Of a stretch of DNA of 5,387 bases, positions 1 through 5,387 are shown in pieces. Numbering within the stretch: the first letter of the stretch is position 1; the number at the start of each line of letters is the position of its first letter. The DNA is from Candidatus Sulfotelmatobacter sp. (lineage in GTDB: Bacteria > Acidobacteriota > Terriglobia > Terriglobales > SbA1). The notes under the pieces are model-generated. The model was not told where the DNA came from, made no database searches, and saw nothing but the letters and a program-made list of their open reading frames with translations. A program made the translations under genes and the position numbers. The DNA is taken from NCBI GenBank assembly GCA_030151135.1, contig JASLEQ010000776.1, forward strand, positions 1 through 5,387. Reading direction: 5' to 3'.

Positions 1-398
1 TGGCGAGCGGCCTCATCGTAGGGCATCAGGCGGATCGCGAGTCGCTGGCCGTGCGCGCGCGCCTCCTCGATGGCGAGGTCAAGAATGTCCCAGCGATATG
101 TGCCATGCTCCGGCTCGATGACCTCCCAGTACCATCGGCAATATGCAATCGAGGTCGGGGGAAAATCGGGTTGGGGATCGGCCTGCGGCAGCCTGGTTAC
201 CGGCCCGACCTCCGACCAGGTCAGCGGAGGGTTCAAGGCCTGGCCGTTGAAGCGCTGAAACGTTGTGATGCCCATGCCTGGATTCACGAGAATATCCGCG
301 ATCTCTTTGGGCCGGATCACGACCGTATCTTTCTGGGCCGTCGCGGACGTCAAACCTGCTGCGAGCACACCGATTGCGAACCCGATCAACCATTTCAC
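1..398 (-). CDS. Exported glycoside-hydrolase-like TIM-barrel protein (DUF4832 / GH42-like type), N-terminal part
   Basis: The frame stays open for 132 codons from a GTG at 398 to the left edge, so the C-terminus and any catalytic acids are missing. GTG is chosen because an in-frame TGA lies about ten codons upstream, no ATG intervenes, and AAAGGG sits 8 nt before it; the ATG at 393 is in another frame. Residues 1-22 form a signal peptide (KW, hydrophobic LIGFAIGVLAAGL, then ATA-Q cleavage), so the protein is probably periplasmic or secreted. After it comes NPGMGITTFQRFNG (residues 39-52), then RWYWEVIEPEHGTYRWDILD (88-107) and a helix leading to LAIRLMPYD (120-128). An opening NPGxG motif followed by a W/Y-rich 'EPExGxYxW' strand-helix unit is what I recall from DUF4832-type and GH42-like proteins, where it opens a (beta/alpha)8 barrel. 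It is divergent from the DeoR gene. A sugar-polymer substrate is inferred; the exact family is uncertain. Confidence 0.72.
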   Translation of the reverse strand, partial: MKWLIGFAIGVLAAGLTSATAQKDTVVIRPKEIADILVNPGMGITTFQRFNGQALNPPLTWSEVGPVTRLPQADPQPDFPPTSIAYCRWYWEVIEPEHGTYRWDILDLAIEEARAHGQRLAIRLMPYDEAAR

Positions 399-406
399 GA
401 GGTTAG

Positions 407-412
407 CCCTTT
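407..412 (-). promoter_or_regulatory. Ribosome binding site of the left-hand gene
   Basis: On the minus strand AAAGGG stands 8 nt before the GTG codon at 398. It is the only purine-rich stretch at suitable spacing between the upstream in-frame stop and the signal peptide, and it is the main reason for accepting a GTG start. Confidence 0.6.
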
Positions 413-448
413 CCGCCGGATGGATCCGTCAACCTGTCGCCTGCAACT

Positions 449-459
449 GCTTTGAAAGC
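449..459. promoter_or_regulatory. Candidate operator: inverted repeat GCTTT-G-AAAGC
   Basis: Five-base arms flank a single central base in perfect symmetry. It lies about 20 bp downstream of the proposed minus-strand -10 element, a position where a bound repressor would block transcription of the left gene. Its core, read on the minus strand as TTTCAAA, differs by one base from the TTTCGAA boxes at 563 and 617. That it binds the neighbouring DeoR protein is inference; an 11-bp palindrome can occur by chance. Confidence 0.3.
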
Positions 460-480
460 GCTGGAACGAAGCTATCCAAA

Positions 481-510
481 ATAATACGTAAGACATAGAA
501 ACTACCGCAA
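481..510 (-). promoter_or_regulatory. Sigma70-like promoter for the left-hand gene
   Basis: On the minus strand TTGCGG (505-510) and TATTAT (481-486) are separated by 18 nt. The -10 matches TATAAT at five of six positions, while the -35 matches only in its TTG. Transcription would start near 474, giving a 5' leader of about 75 nt. The AT-rich -10 stands out from its GC-rich surroundings. It has not been tested and Acidobacteria may tolerate other promoter forms. Confidence 0.45.
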
Positions 511-562
511 GACAATCGTTGGGAGCCATCCAATCGCCGCAATTCGATCCTCTGATGCCCGC

Positions 563-569
563 TTTCGAA
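563..569. promoter_or_regulatory. Candidate operator box TTTCGAA, copy 1
   Basis: It contains the palindrome TTCGAA with a preceding T. The identical heptamer recurs at 617-623, 54 bp away, which is about five helical turns, and a one-base variant lies in the inverted repeat at 449-459. DeoR-family repressors commonly bind multiple short repeated sites in their own promoter region, which makes this a reasonable target, but no binding evidence exists in the sequence itself. Confidence 0.28.
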
Positions 570-616
570 CGAGGTTGGCGGGCCCAGCTTCCGCTTCTTG
601 CCCCTGGCGCTCAGGG

Positions 617-623
617 TTTCGAA
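617..623. promoter_or_regulatory. Candidate operator box TTTCGAA, copy 2
   Basis: Identical to the box at 563-569 and set at the edge of the AT-rich block most likely to hold the promoter of the DeoR gene, about 80 bp before its ribosome binding site. That position would suit autorepression. It also directly follows a 5-bp hairpin, so part of its T/A content may instead belong to that structure. Confidence 0.28.
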
Positions 624-694
624 TTATTTTAAGTACTTTCCTTTTGAGGATTAGACTGGTCTCGTACCTGCACTGCAACAAGCAAGTCACCAGT

Positions 695-699
695 GAGGA
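695..699 (+). promoter_or_regulatory. Ribosome binding site favouring the 705 start of the DeoR gene
   Basis: GAGGA lies 5 nt before the ATG at 705, a near-ideal Shine-Dalgarno arrangement. The family-like internal ATG at 792 has only GGACGGGA in front of it. The site is therefore the main argument for the longer protein. Confidence 0.5.
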
Positions 700-704
700 A
701 CGGA

Positions 705-1550
705 ATGGCGAGAATCGGAGTACCGGCTGGACCCGGCATCCACGGAAGGAACGGAGAGAATGCCGCAATCGAACTCCAACTGGACGGGATCATGGCCGAA
801 GAACGCCGAACCCAGATCCTGCAGATTCTTCGCAGAGCCGGGCGCGTGAAAGTCAATACGCTTGCCTCTCAATTCAGTACATCCGCGGTTACGATCCGCA
901 ACGACCTGAATGAACTTGCACAGCGGGGACTGGTGCAGCGCTCCCACGGCGGAGCCATGTTGCCCGATGCCATCATGCGCGAGTCGCCTCTGCAAGAACG
1001 CCTGAAGGCGCACGCGGAAGAAAAGCGTCGCATCGGCGCACTCGCCGCGACCATGATCCACGATAACGAAACCATTATCCTGGACTCGGGGACGACCACG
1101 CTGGAGATCGCCCGGCAGATCAAGAAGAAGAAGGGCCTGCACATCATTACCAATGGAATCAATATCGCTGCGGAACTGCTGGATGCGCGTGATTCCGAGG
1201 TGATCATCGTTGGAGGAACGGTTCGGGGAGAATCCGCATCTGTCAGCGGGCGCTTCACCGAAGAAATGTTCGATCAGTTTTCTGCCGACAAGCTTTTTCT
1301 CAGTGGAGCGGGATGCGATCTGGAATTTGGCATCAGCGGGGCCAATCTAGAAGAGACGATGGTCAATCGAGCCATGCTGCGCATCGCGCGGGAGATCATC
1401 CTCGTGGCCGACGCCAGCAAATTCTCCCGGCGGTGCATGTCGCGCATTGCTCCCTTCTCCGAAATCGATATAGTCATAAGCGACAAGAGTCTGAGTGAAG
1501 ACACGCAAACCAGGCTGCGTTCGTCAGGTTGCACTTTGATGCTTGCCTAG
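705..1550 (+). CDS. DeoR-family transcriptional repressor (sugar-phosphate sensing)
   Basis: 281 residues from the ATG at 705. The winged helix-turn-helix spans about residues 31-83, opening with EERRTQILQIL and carrying the DeoR signature TSAVTIRNDLNELAQRGLVQRSHGGA at 59-84. The C-terminal DeoRC sensor domain covers about 105-265: DSGTTTLEIA (127-136), VGGTVRG (169-175), LSGAGCDLEFGIS (199-211) and LVADASKFSR (233-242). In the family this Rossmann-like domain binds phosphorylated sugars and related metabolites, which release the repressor from DNA in the cytoplasm. A start at 792 would give 252 residues, the usual family length, and the extra 29 N-terminal residues (glycine-rich, no motif) are not conserved in anything I recall; the 705 start is preferred only for its ribosome binding site. 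It sits 58 bp before the hydrolase gene and opposite the exported enzyme, so it probably controls both directions. The effector cannot be predicted. Confidence 0.93.
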   Translation: MARIGVPAGPGIHGRNGENAAIELQLDGIMAEERRTQILQILRRAGRVKVNTLASQFSTSAVTIRNDLNELAQRGLVQRSHGGAMLPDAIMRESPLQERLKAHAEEKRRIGALAATMIHDNETIILDSGTTTLEIARQIKKKKGLHIITNGINIAAELLDARDSEVIIVGGTVRGESASVSGRFTEEMFDQFSADKLFLSGAGCDLEFGISGANLEETMVNRAMLRIAREIILVADASKFSRRCMSRIAPFSEIDIVISDKSLSEDTQTRLRSSGCTLMLA

Positions 1551-1595
1551 CAGTCTTCCTCCGTTCTTATCGGACTCGAACACACTTCACGCAAC

Positions 1596-1600
1596 GAGGT
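1596..1600 (+). promoter_or_regulatory. Ribosome binding site of the amidohydrolase gene
   Basis: GAGGT lies 8 nt before the ATG at 1609 in the 58-nt spacer after the DeoR stop codon. The spacer shows no terminator hairpin and no clear promoter, which supports co-transcription with the repressor gene. Confidence 0.55.
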
Positions 1601-1608
1601 AAAGCGTC

Positions 1609-2814
1609 ATGAATCGACGCGAGCTACTGTACGCAACGGGGATGGGGATGATTGGCGGCACGGCCGCTCAGGCAGCGGGTTTACGTTCGCCCGCGGGCTC
1701 TGACGATGGCCGCTCCGCCGCCCTCAGCCTGGCCGAATATGAGCCCAAGAGCATGCTCCAGGTGAAGGAAACGCCGGTCGAACACCCGCGTTTCCCCGTC
1801 ATTGATGTTCACACCCATATCAGCGTCTCTGCCCGCCCGGAGAACGGCGTGGATATCACCGCGGAGAGGCAGTATCTCGCTCCTCCCGAGGAGTTGCTGG
1901 CGGTGATGGATCGGAAGAATATCCGCGCGATGGTGAATCTGACCGGCGGTTTCGATACGGGGCTCACCGAAACTGTGAAGAGGTATGATCGTGCTCATCC
2001 GGGCCGCTTCTATACGTGCGTGGAGCCATCGTACCCCTTGTTCCTCAAGCCCGATTATCCCAAGCTTCAGGCCGACGCGATTGAAGAAGCGCACCGCAAT
2101 GGCGCCCGAGGCCTCAAGATCATGAAGACGCTAGGGCTCTACCTGCGTTCGAACATCACTTCTGGAACCTTGGTCAAAATTGACGATCCACGCTTCGATC
2201 CCATGTGGGATACGTGCGGTCAGCTCAACATGCCGGTCGCCATTCATGTCTCAGACCCGGTCGCCTTTTTTCTGCCCACGGATCGCTTCAACGAAAGGTA
2301 CGAAGAACTCAACAATCACCCGGATTGGTCGTTCCACGGTCGCGATTTTCCCAGCAACGCGGAATTGCTGGAGGCGCGGAACCGCGTCTTTGCCCGTCAC
2401 CCGAAGACCAGGTTTATTGTGCTCCACGTGGGCAACTTCGCTGAGAACCTGGGCAATGTGTCGGAGAACCTGGACCGCTTCGACAATCTGACCGTGGACA
2501 TCGCCGCCCGCATCGGAGAATTGGGACGACAGCCCCGGGCGTCGAGGGCCTTTTTTGACAAGTACCAAGACCGTATCCTCTTCGGGACAGACGCCACACC
2601 TCATGGCGACGAGGAGCCGCAACAGCTTTTCAACGATAAGCTTTACGAGATTTACTATCGGTTTTTGGAAACAAACGACGAGTATTTTGATTACGCGCCG
2701 GCCAACATTCCGCCCCAGGGGCGTTGGCGCATCTACGGGATCCATCTGCCTGAATCGATCCTGCGCAAAGTCTACAACGAAAATGCGGCGCGTGAGTTGC
2801 ACATCTCGCTATGA
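1609..2814 (+). CDS. Exported amidohydrolase-2 family metal-dependent hydrolase
   Basis: 401 residues. The N-terminus MNRRELLYATG followed by a Gly/Ala-rich stretch ending in AQAAG (20-24) resembles a Tat signal peptide, so folded export to the periplasm is likely. A TIM-barrel amidohydrolase core (PF04909-like) starts at VIDVHTH, with metal-ligand candidates H68 and H70; others are K170 in GLKIMK (possible second-shell or active-site lysine), H213 in AIHVSDP, H273 in VLHVGN and D328 in LFGTDATP. GRQPRASRAFFDKYQDRILFGTD (306-328) and the tail QGRWRIYGIHLP...VYNENAAREL are typical of this exported subgroup as I recall it. The family includes hydrolases of C-N and C-O bonds, lactonases and decarboxylases, so the reaction is open; a sugar lactone or decorated sugar would fit the neighbours. 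The gene is followed without a gap by the CBM9-like gene, suggesting matched production. All expected ligands are present, so it is probably active. Confidence 0.9.
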   Translation: MNRRELLYATGMGMIGGTAAQAAGLRSPAGSDDGRSAALSLAEYEPKSMLQVKETPVEHPRFPVIDVHTHISVSARPENGVDITAERQYLAPPEELLAVMDRKNIRAMVNLTGGFDTGLTETVKRYDRAHPGRFYTCVEPSYPLFLKPDYPKLQADAIEEAHRNGARGLKIMKTLGLYLRSNITSGTLVKIDDPRFDPMWDTCGQLNMPVAIHVSDPVAFFLPTDRFNERYEELNNHPDWSFHGRDFPSNAELLEARNRVFARHPKTRFIVLHVGNFAENLGNVSENLDRFDNLTVDIAARIGELGRQPRASRAFFDKYQDRILFGTDATPHGDEEPQQLFNDKLYEIYYRFLETNDEYFDYAPANIPPQGRWRIYGIHLPESILRKVYNENAARELHISL

Positions 2815-3545
2815 AGAGACATGCCCTTCCTTCGTGGGCTGACTTGAAATGGTGGGCAGGGCTTTGCCTGCTCACTGCGGCATGCACCGGCTATGGGCAA
2901 ACGATGAATCCGGAAACTTTTCAGAGCATGTATGCACTCCACGATGTCGCTCTCAATACCGATCCGCAGACAACGTTCTGGCAAGGCGCCAAGCCGGTTT
3001 ACGCCGACGTGGATAACTACGGAACTCTCGTTCCCTCACTTCGAACTGAGGTGCGGTCTCGCTGGACAGCAAAGAATCTCTACGTGCTCTTTACCTGCCC
3101 TTACAAGGATCTTTATCTGAAGCCGTCGCCCGATACGTCAAAGGAAACCAACGAGCTTTGGAATTGGGATGTGGCGGAGCTTTTCATTGGTTCGGATTTT
3201 CACAATATCAAGCGCTACAAAGAATTCGAGGTTTCGCCGCAAGGGGAATGGGTCGATCTCGACATCGATCTGAACCTTCCCCATCACGAGAGCGGATGGA
3301 CATGGAATTCCGGGTTCGAAGTTGCAGCGCGAATCGATTCTCGGGCGCATATCTGGTACGCTGCGATGCGCATCTCATTCCAATCCATCGATGAACGCAC
3401 CCCGGCGGCGGGAAATTTGTTTCGCGCCAATCTGTTTCGCAGCCAGGGACCTCCCGGGCATAAACAGGCGATTGTTTGGAAGGCACCGATGACCGAGACC
3501 TTCCATACCCCGGAACGCTTTGGGCAGATGGAACTTGTGAAGTGA
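2811..3545 (+). CDS. Exported CBM9-like carbohydrate-binding protein
   Basis: 244 residues. The ATG overlaps the hydrolase stop codon as ATGA, and no good ribosome binding site precedes it, so translation is probably coupled. After a long polar start (1-14) comes a hydrophobic segment WWAGLCLLTAAC (14-25) and then TGYGQ (26-30). Cleavage may occur after the latter, or Cys25 may be lipidated, although the lipobox is imperfect because Leu is at -4 and Thr at -3. The rest is one beta-sandwich of the CBM9-like type: DPQTTFWQGAKPV (51-63), a strand NLYVLFTC (89-96), NWDVAELFIG (118-127), KEFEVSPQGEWVDLDID (137-153), and a closing FHTPERFGQMELVK (231-244), a common ending in this group. CBM9 modules bind reducing ends of sugars, but stand-alone exported relatives are poorly characterised and many lack the family's binding tryptophans. 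Binding a substrate or product of the neighbouring hydrolase is inferred. Confidence 0.85.
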   Translation: MKRHALPSWADLKWWAGLCLLTAACTGYGQTMNPETFQSMYALHDVALNTDPQTTFWQGAKPVYADVDNYGTLVPSLRTEVRSRWTAKNLYVLFTCPYKDLYLKPSPDTSKETNELWNWDVAELFIGSDFHNIKRYKEFEVSPQGEWVDLDIDLNLPHHESGWTWNSGFEVAARIDSRAHIWYAAMRISFQSIDERTPAAGNLFRANLFRSQGPPGHKQAIVWKAPMTETFHTPERFGQMELVK

Positions 3546-3592
3546 ACCGATCTGCGTCGGGCCAGACCGGCCAGTTTCACACACAAAGTTAA

Positions 3593-3617
3593 GGGCCGGC
3601 AGTCTCGCTGCCGGCCC
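3593..3617. terminator. Hairpin between convergent genes, probable shared terminator
   Basis: A perfect 10-bp GC-rich stem, GGGCCGGCAG (3593-3602) and CTGCCGGCCC (3608-3617), encloses the loop TCTCG. It lies between the stop codons of two converging genes (3545 and 3646). Read on the minus strand the stem is followed by TTAACTTTGTGTG, a modest T-rich tail, so it best serves the receptor gene. On the plus strand there is no T run, so termination of the operon there would be weaker or Rho-assisted. Confidence 0.7.
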
Positions 3618-3645
3618 GCTAGATTCCTGGCGAAAATCTTCGGTC

Positions 3646-5387
3646 CTAGAAGGAAATGCGCGCTCTCAGCCGGATCGACCGCCGACTGTCAACGCCTTCC
3701 TGCGAGTAGCTGCGATAGAGCCTTCCAAAGTCCGAGTTATAGTTCACGAATCCGTCGTCCGGGTTGGGATCGATGGGCAGTAATGCGGGCTGCTGGCCCG
3801 GAGCGGGAGGCGTGCTCTGATCCACGCCCAGGTAGAAGTCGCCGAGCATGGCGAAGCTTCCGCCGCCGCCACCGTCATTTTCGTCGGGAGCCTTGATCGG
3901 ATGATTGAACACGTTGTCGAAGTCGGCGCCCACCTGCAACGATGCCCGCTCGTAAAGATGAAATGACTTGTGCAGCCCAAGGTTCACGCCGAATGTACCC
4001 GGACCGATCAGTGCATTGCGCTTTGCCACTCCCGACTGGGTATAAAGATTGCTGCCGATGGAAGGCAGGCCAAATCCGCTTGCATTCCACTGATACCCCG
4101 AAGCGCCATTCTTGTAGGGTCCCGTAATTACGGGACGAAATGACGGCGAGTTGAAATCGCCCACCGCATCGATTGCTCCGGAGGCGATATTGCCGGGCGT
4201 CACCGGATCGCAATCGTCGCAATACCAGAAGGGGGTGTACGGCGTGCCTGATTTGACGAAGAAGTTGGTCGAAGCCTGCCAGCCGCCCAAGATCGCATCC
4301 GCCAGGCCGGAACTGGCGCTGAGGTAGCGATGGCCGTGCCCGACCGGCAAATCGAAGACTCCGTCGCCGACAACGCGCTGGCGCGATGTGAAACTCTCCG
4401 GGCCGTAGTCGCTGTCGGGTTCGAATGGGTTATACGCCGCGCCGCCCAGACTGGAGTTTCCCAGGTCAAGGCCAGACGAATCCTGATCGAGGTAGGTATA
4501 CGCCAGGCTGAAGAAAATGCCCTTCCCCTGCCTCTGCAACTGCGTCTGGAATGATTTCGTCAGGCTGTGTCCAAGATTGCCGTATCCAAGAACATAATCG
4601 CCAAGCGCCGGGAACTTGAGCCGCGCATTATCGGCATCCGAATATGCGCAGTCGCCGTTATTGATCGGGTCGCAGGGAGTAACTCCGTCGCCGACCGTAG
4701 TGCCGAAAGGGTTGTCGCTGGGAGGAATCATGTTGATGTCGCGGCCCACGATCTGTCCCGTCTGCTTGGCCCCTATATAAGAAAATCGAAGCGACGACTG
4801 CCACGGAATCTGCTGTTCGTAGGTGGCGCTCCACTGCTGGGTCCGCGGATTGCGCAGATTCACCGGAACATAGTTGGCCGTCGGCGTATTGCCGAAGGGT
4901 TTCAGTGTGCCGCCAGTAATGGGGCTGGTGCCTGCGCTTTCCCCAGCACTGGGCCATCCGCCGGTTGGATTGTTGTTGGTGCGAGCGTTATTAAACGGAT
5001 TGGTGGCGATCGGATCGCGAATTCCCTGGGCAGCCGAGGTGGGATAGTAAAGCCCATATCCGCCTCGCAGCACCGCCTTGGACGACAGCATGTAGGCAAC
5101 GCCCACTCGCGGACCAAATCCGGTTCTGTCGGTGCGAACCAGCCCGCGGCCCACGCCCAGACCCGAATCTCCGGCCAGCGAATAACCGAAGGCCACGATG
5201 TTCGGATCAAGATACTTCAACGTCCTGGTCGACGGAATGATGAACCGTCCGGGATGTCCCAGTTGCGTGTTGATGTAGTTAGGATCGAAGTTGGCCATCA
5301 GGTCATTCTTATCAACAAACGGCGTAAAGAATTCATACCGCATGCCCAGATTCAGAGTCAGTCGATGGTTGACGTGGAAGTCGTCTT
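3646..5387 (-). CDS. TonB-dependent receptor, Oar-like outer-membrane beta-barrel, C-terminal part
   Basis: The frame enters from the right edge and continues for 579 visible residues to a TAG at 3648; an ATG at 5343 is internal, because DDFHVNHRLTLNLGMRYEFF reads straight through it. The signal peptide, carboxypeptidase-regulatory domain and plug are outside the window. Visible barrel hallmarks, numbered from the first full codon: RLTLNLGMRYEFF (8-20), GFGPRVGVAYMLSSKAVLRGGYGLYYP (89-115), NPRTQQWSATYEQQIP (179-194), the DYGPESFTSRQRVVGDGVFDLPVG stretch (326-349), RNALIGPGTFGVNLGLHKSF (456-475) and FDNVFNHP (489-496). The last residue is Phe, the usual sorting signal of outer-membrane barrels. 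Relatives import large substrates, often glycans, using TonB energy. Two close cysteine pairs occur (238/246 and 389/392, the latter CDDC). It converges on the CBM9-like gene and may take up the product of the locus; substrate specificity cannot be inferred. Confidence 0.93.
   Translation of the reverse strand, partial: DDFHVNHRLTLNLGMRYEFFTPFVDKNDLMANFDPNYINTQLGHPGRFIIPSTRTLKYLDPNIVAFGYSLAGDSGLGVGRGLVRTDRTGFGPRVGVAYMLSSKAVLRGGYGLYYPTSAAQGIRDPIATNPFNNARTNNNPTGGWPSAGESAGTSPITGGTLKPFGNTPTANYVPVNLRNPRTQQWSATYEQQIPWQSSLRFSYIGAKQTGQIVGRDINMIPPSDNPFGTTVGDGVTPCDPINNGDCAYSDADNARLKFPALGDYVLGYGNLGHSLTKSFQTQLQRQGKGIFFSLAYTYLDQDSSGLDLGNSSLGGAAYNPFEPDSDYGPESFTSRQRVVGDGVFDLPVGHGHRYLSASSGLADAILGGWQASTNFFVKSGTPYTPFWYCDDCDPVTPGNIASGAIDAVGDFNSPSFRPVITGPYKNGASGYQWNASGFGLPSIGSNLYTQSGVAKRNALIGPGTFGVNLGLHKSFHLYERASLQVGADFDNVFNHPIKAPDENDGGGGGSFAMLGDFYLGVDQSTPPAPGQQPALLPIDPNPDDGFVNYNSDFGRLYRSYSQEGVDSRRSIRLRARISF

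Larger units (their letters stand above)
399..704. other. Divergent intergenic regulatory region
   Basis: This gap of about 306 bp separates two divergently transcribed genes. Short open frames cross it on both strands, but none has a convincing ribosome binding site or a recognisable protein, so I regard it as non-coding. It contains a good minus-strand promoter (481-510), three TTTC(G/A)AA-type boxes, an AT-rich block around 617-650 containing the palindrome AAGTACTT (631-638), and a short hairpin CCCTG-GCGCT-CAGGG (602-616) followed by T-rich sequence. I could not find a plus-strand promoter with both hexamers well matched and well spaced; the AT-rich block is the best place for it. Confidence 0.6.

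Noticed and set aside
79..393. Minus-strand open frame starting with the ATG at 393
   Set aside because: It is out of frame with the signal-peptide-bearing protein starting at the GTG at 398, is arginine-rich without motifs, and is a shadow of that gene.
602..616. CCCTG-GCGCT-CAGGG hairpin followed by T-rich sequence, possible terminator or attenuator upstream of the DeoR gene
   Set aside because: The stem is only 5 bp and the following Ts are interrupted by CGAA; it lies between divergent genes where no plus-strand transcript needs ending. Too weak to call.
631..638. Palindrome AAGTACTT as an operator
   Set aside because: It is a single 8-bp palindrome in an AT-rich block with no second copy seen in the intergenic region.
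644..670. TTGAGG ... TACCTG as a promoter of the DeoR operon
   Set aside because: Spacing is 15 nt and the -10 matches poorly, so it is not better than chance.
2251..2802. Long minus-strand open frame opposite the amidohydrolase
   Set aside because: It is a codon-bias shadow of the clearly recognisable hydrolase and has no ribosome binding site or recognisable domain.
3895..3908. The FNHP-like loop and following poly-glycine stretch as a frameshift or repeat insertion
   Set aside because: The reading frame is intact to the terminal Phe, and variable glycine or proline-rich loops near the C-terminus occur in this receptor group.
3646..5343. Receptor gene starting at the ATG at 5343 as a complete 565-residue protein
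   Set aside because: The frame continues upstream to the window edge with typical barrel sequence, and the signal peptide and plug are missing, so that ATG is internal.

Overview
This window looks like the chromosome of a moderately GC-rich, Gram-negative heterotroph, most likely an Acidobacteriota (Terriglobia-type). That assignment rests on family resemblance alone: the large C-terminal piece of an Oar-like TonB-dependent receptor has the phrasing typical of the expanded acidobacterial set, and the exported sugar-related proteins beside it fit the same lifestyle. No rRNA, tRNA, IS element, CRISPR array or phage gene was seen.

Layout: (1) positions 1-398, minus strand, hold the N-terminal third or so of an exported glycoside-hydrolase-like TIM-barrel protein (GTG start, signal peptide) that runs off the left edge. 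(2) Positions 399-704 are a roughly 300-bp divergent regulatory region with a good sigma70-like promoter for the left gene, the ribosome binding site of the right gene, and three TTTC(G/A)AA-type palindromic boxes that could be operators. (3) Positions 705-3545, plus strand, form a likely three-gene operon: a DeoR-family repressor, an exported amidohydrolase-2 family metal-dependent hydrolase, and a CBM9-like exported protein whose start codon overlaps the hydrolase stop (ATGA). (4) Positions 3546-3645 are a convergent gap with a perfect 10-bp GC-rich hairpin, probably a shared terminator. (5) Positions 3646-5387, minus strand, hold the C-terminal 579 residues of a TonB-dependent receptor whose start lies beyond the right edge.

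Taken together this reads as a small carbohydrate (or sugar-derivative) scavenging locus. The receptor would import an oligomer across the outer membrane, the exported barrel enzyme, hydrolase and CBM9-like protein would bind or process it outside the cytoplasm, and the DeoR protein would sense a phosphorylated sugar intermediate. The individual family assignments are fairly secure. The shared substrate, and even the claim that all five genes serve one pathway, are inference. The most interesting unexplained parts are the coupled hydrolase/CBM9-like pair, whose substrate cannot be read from sequence, and the repeated palindromic boxes between the divergent genes.
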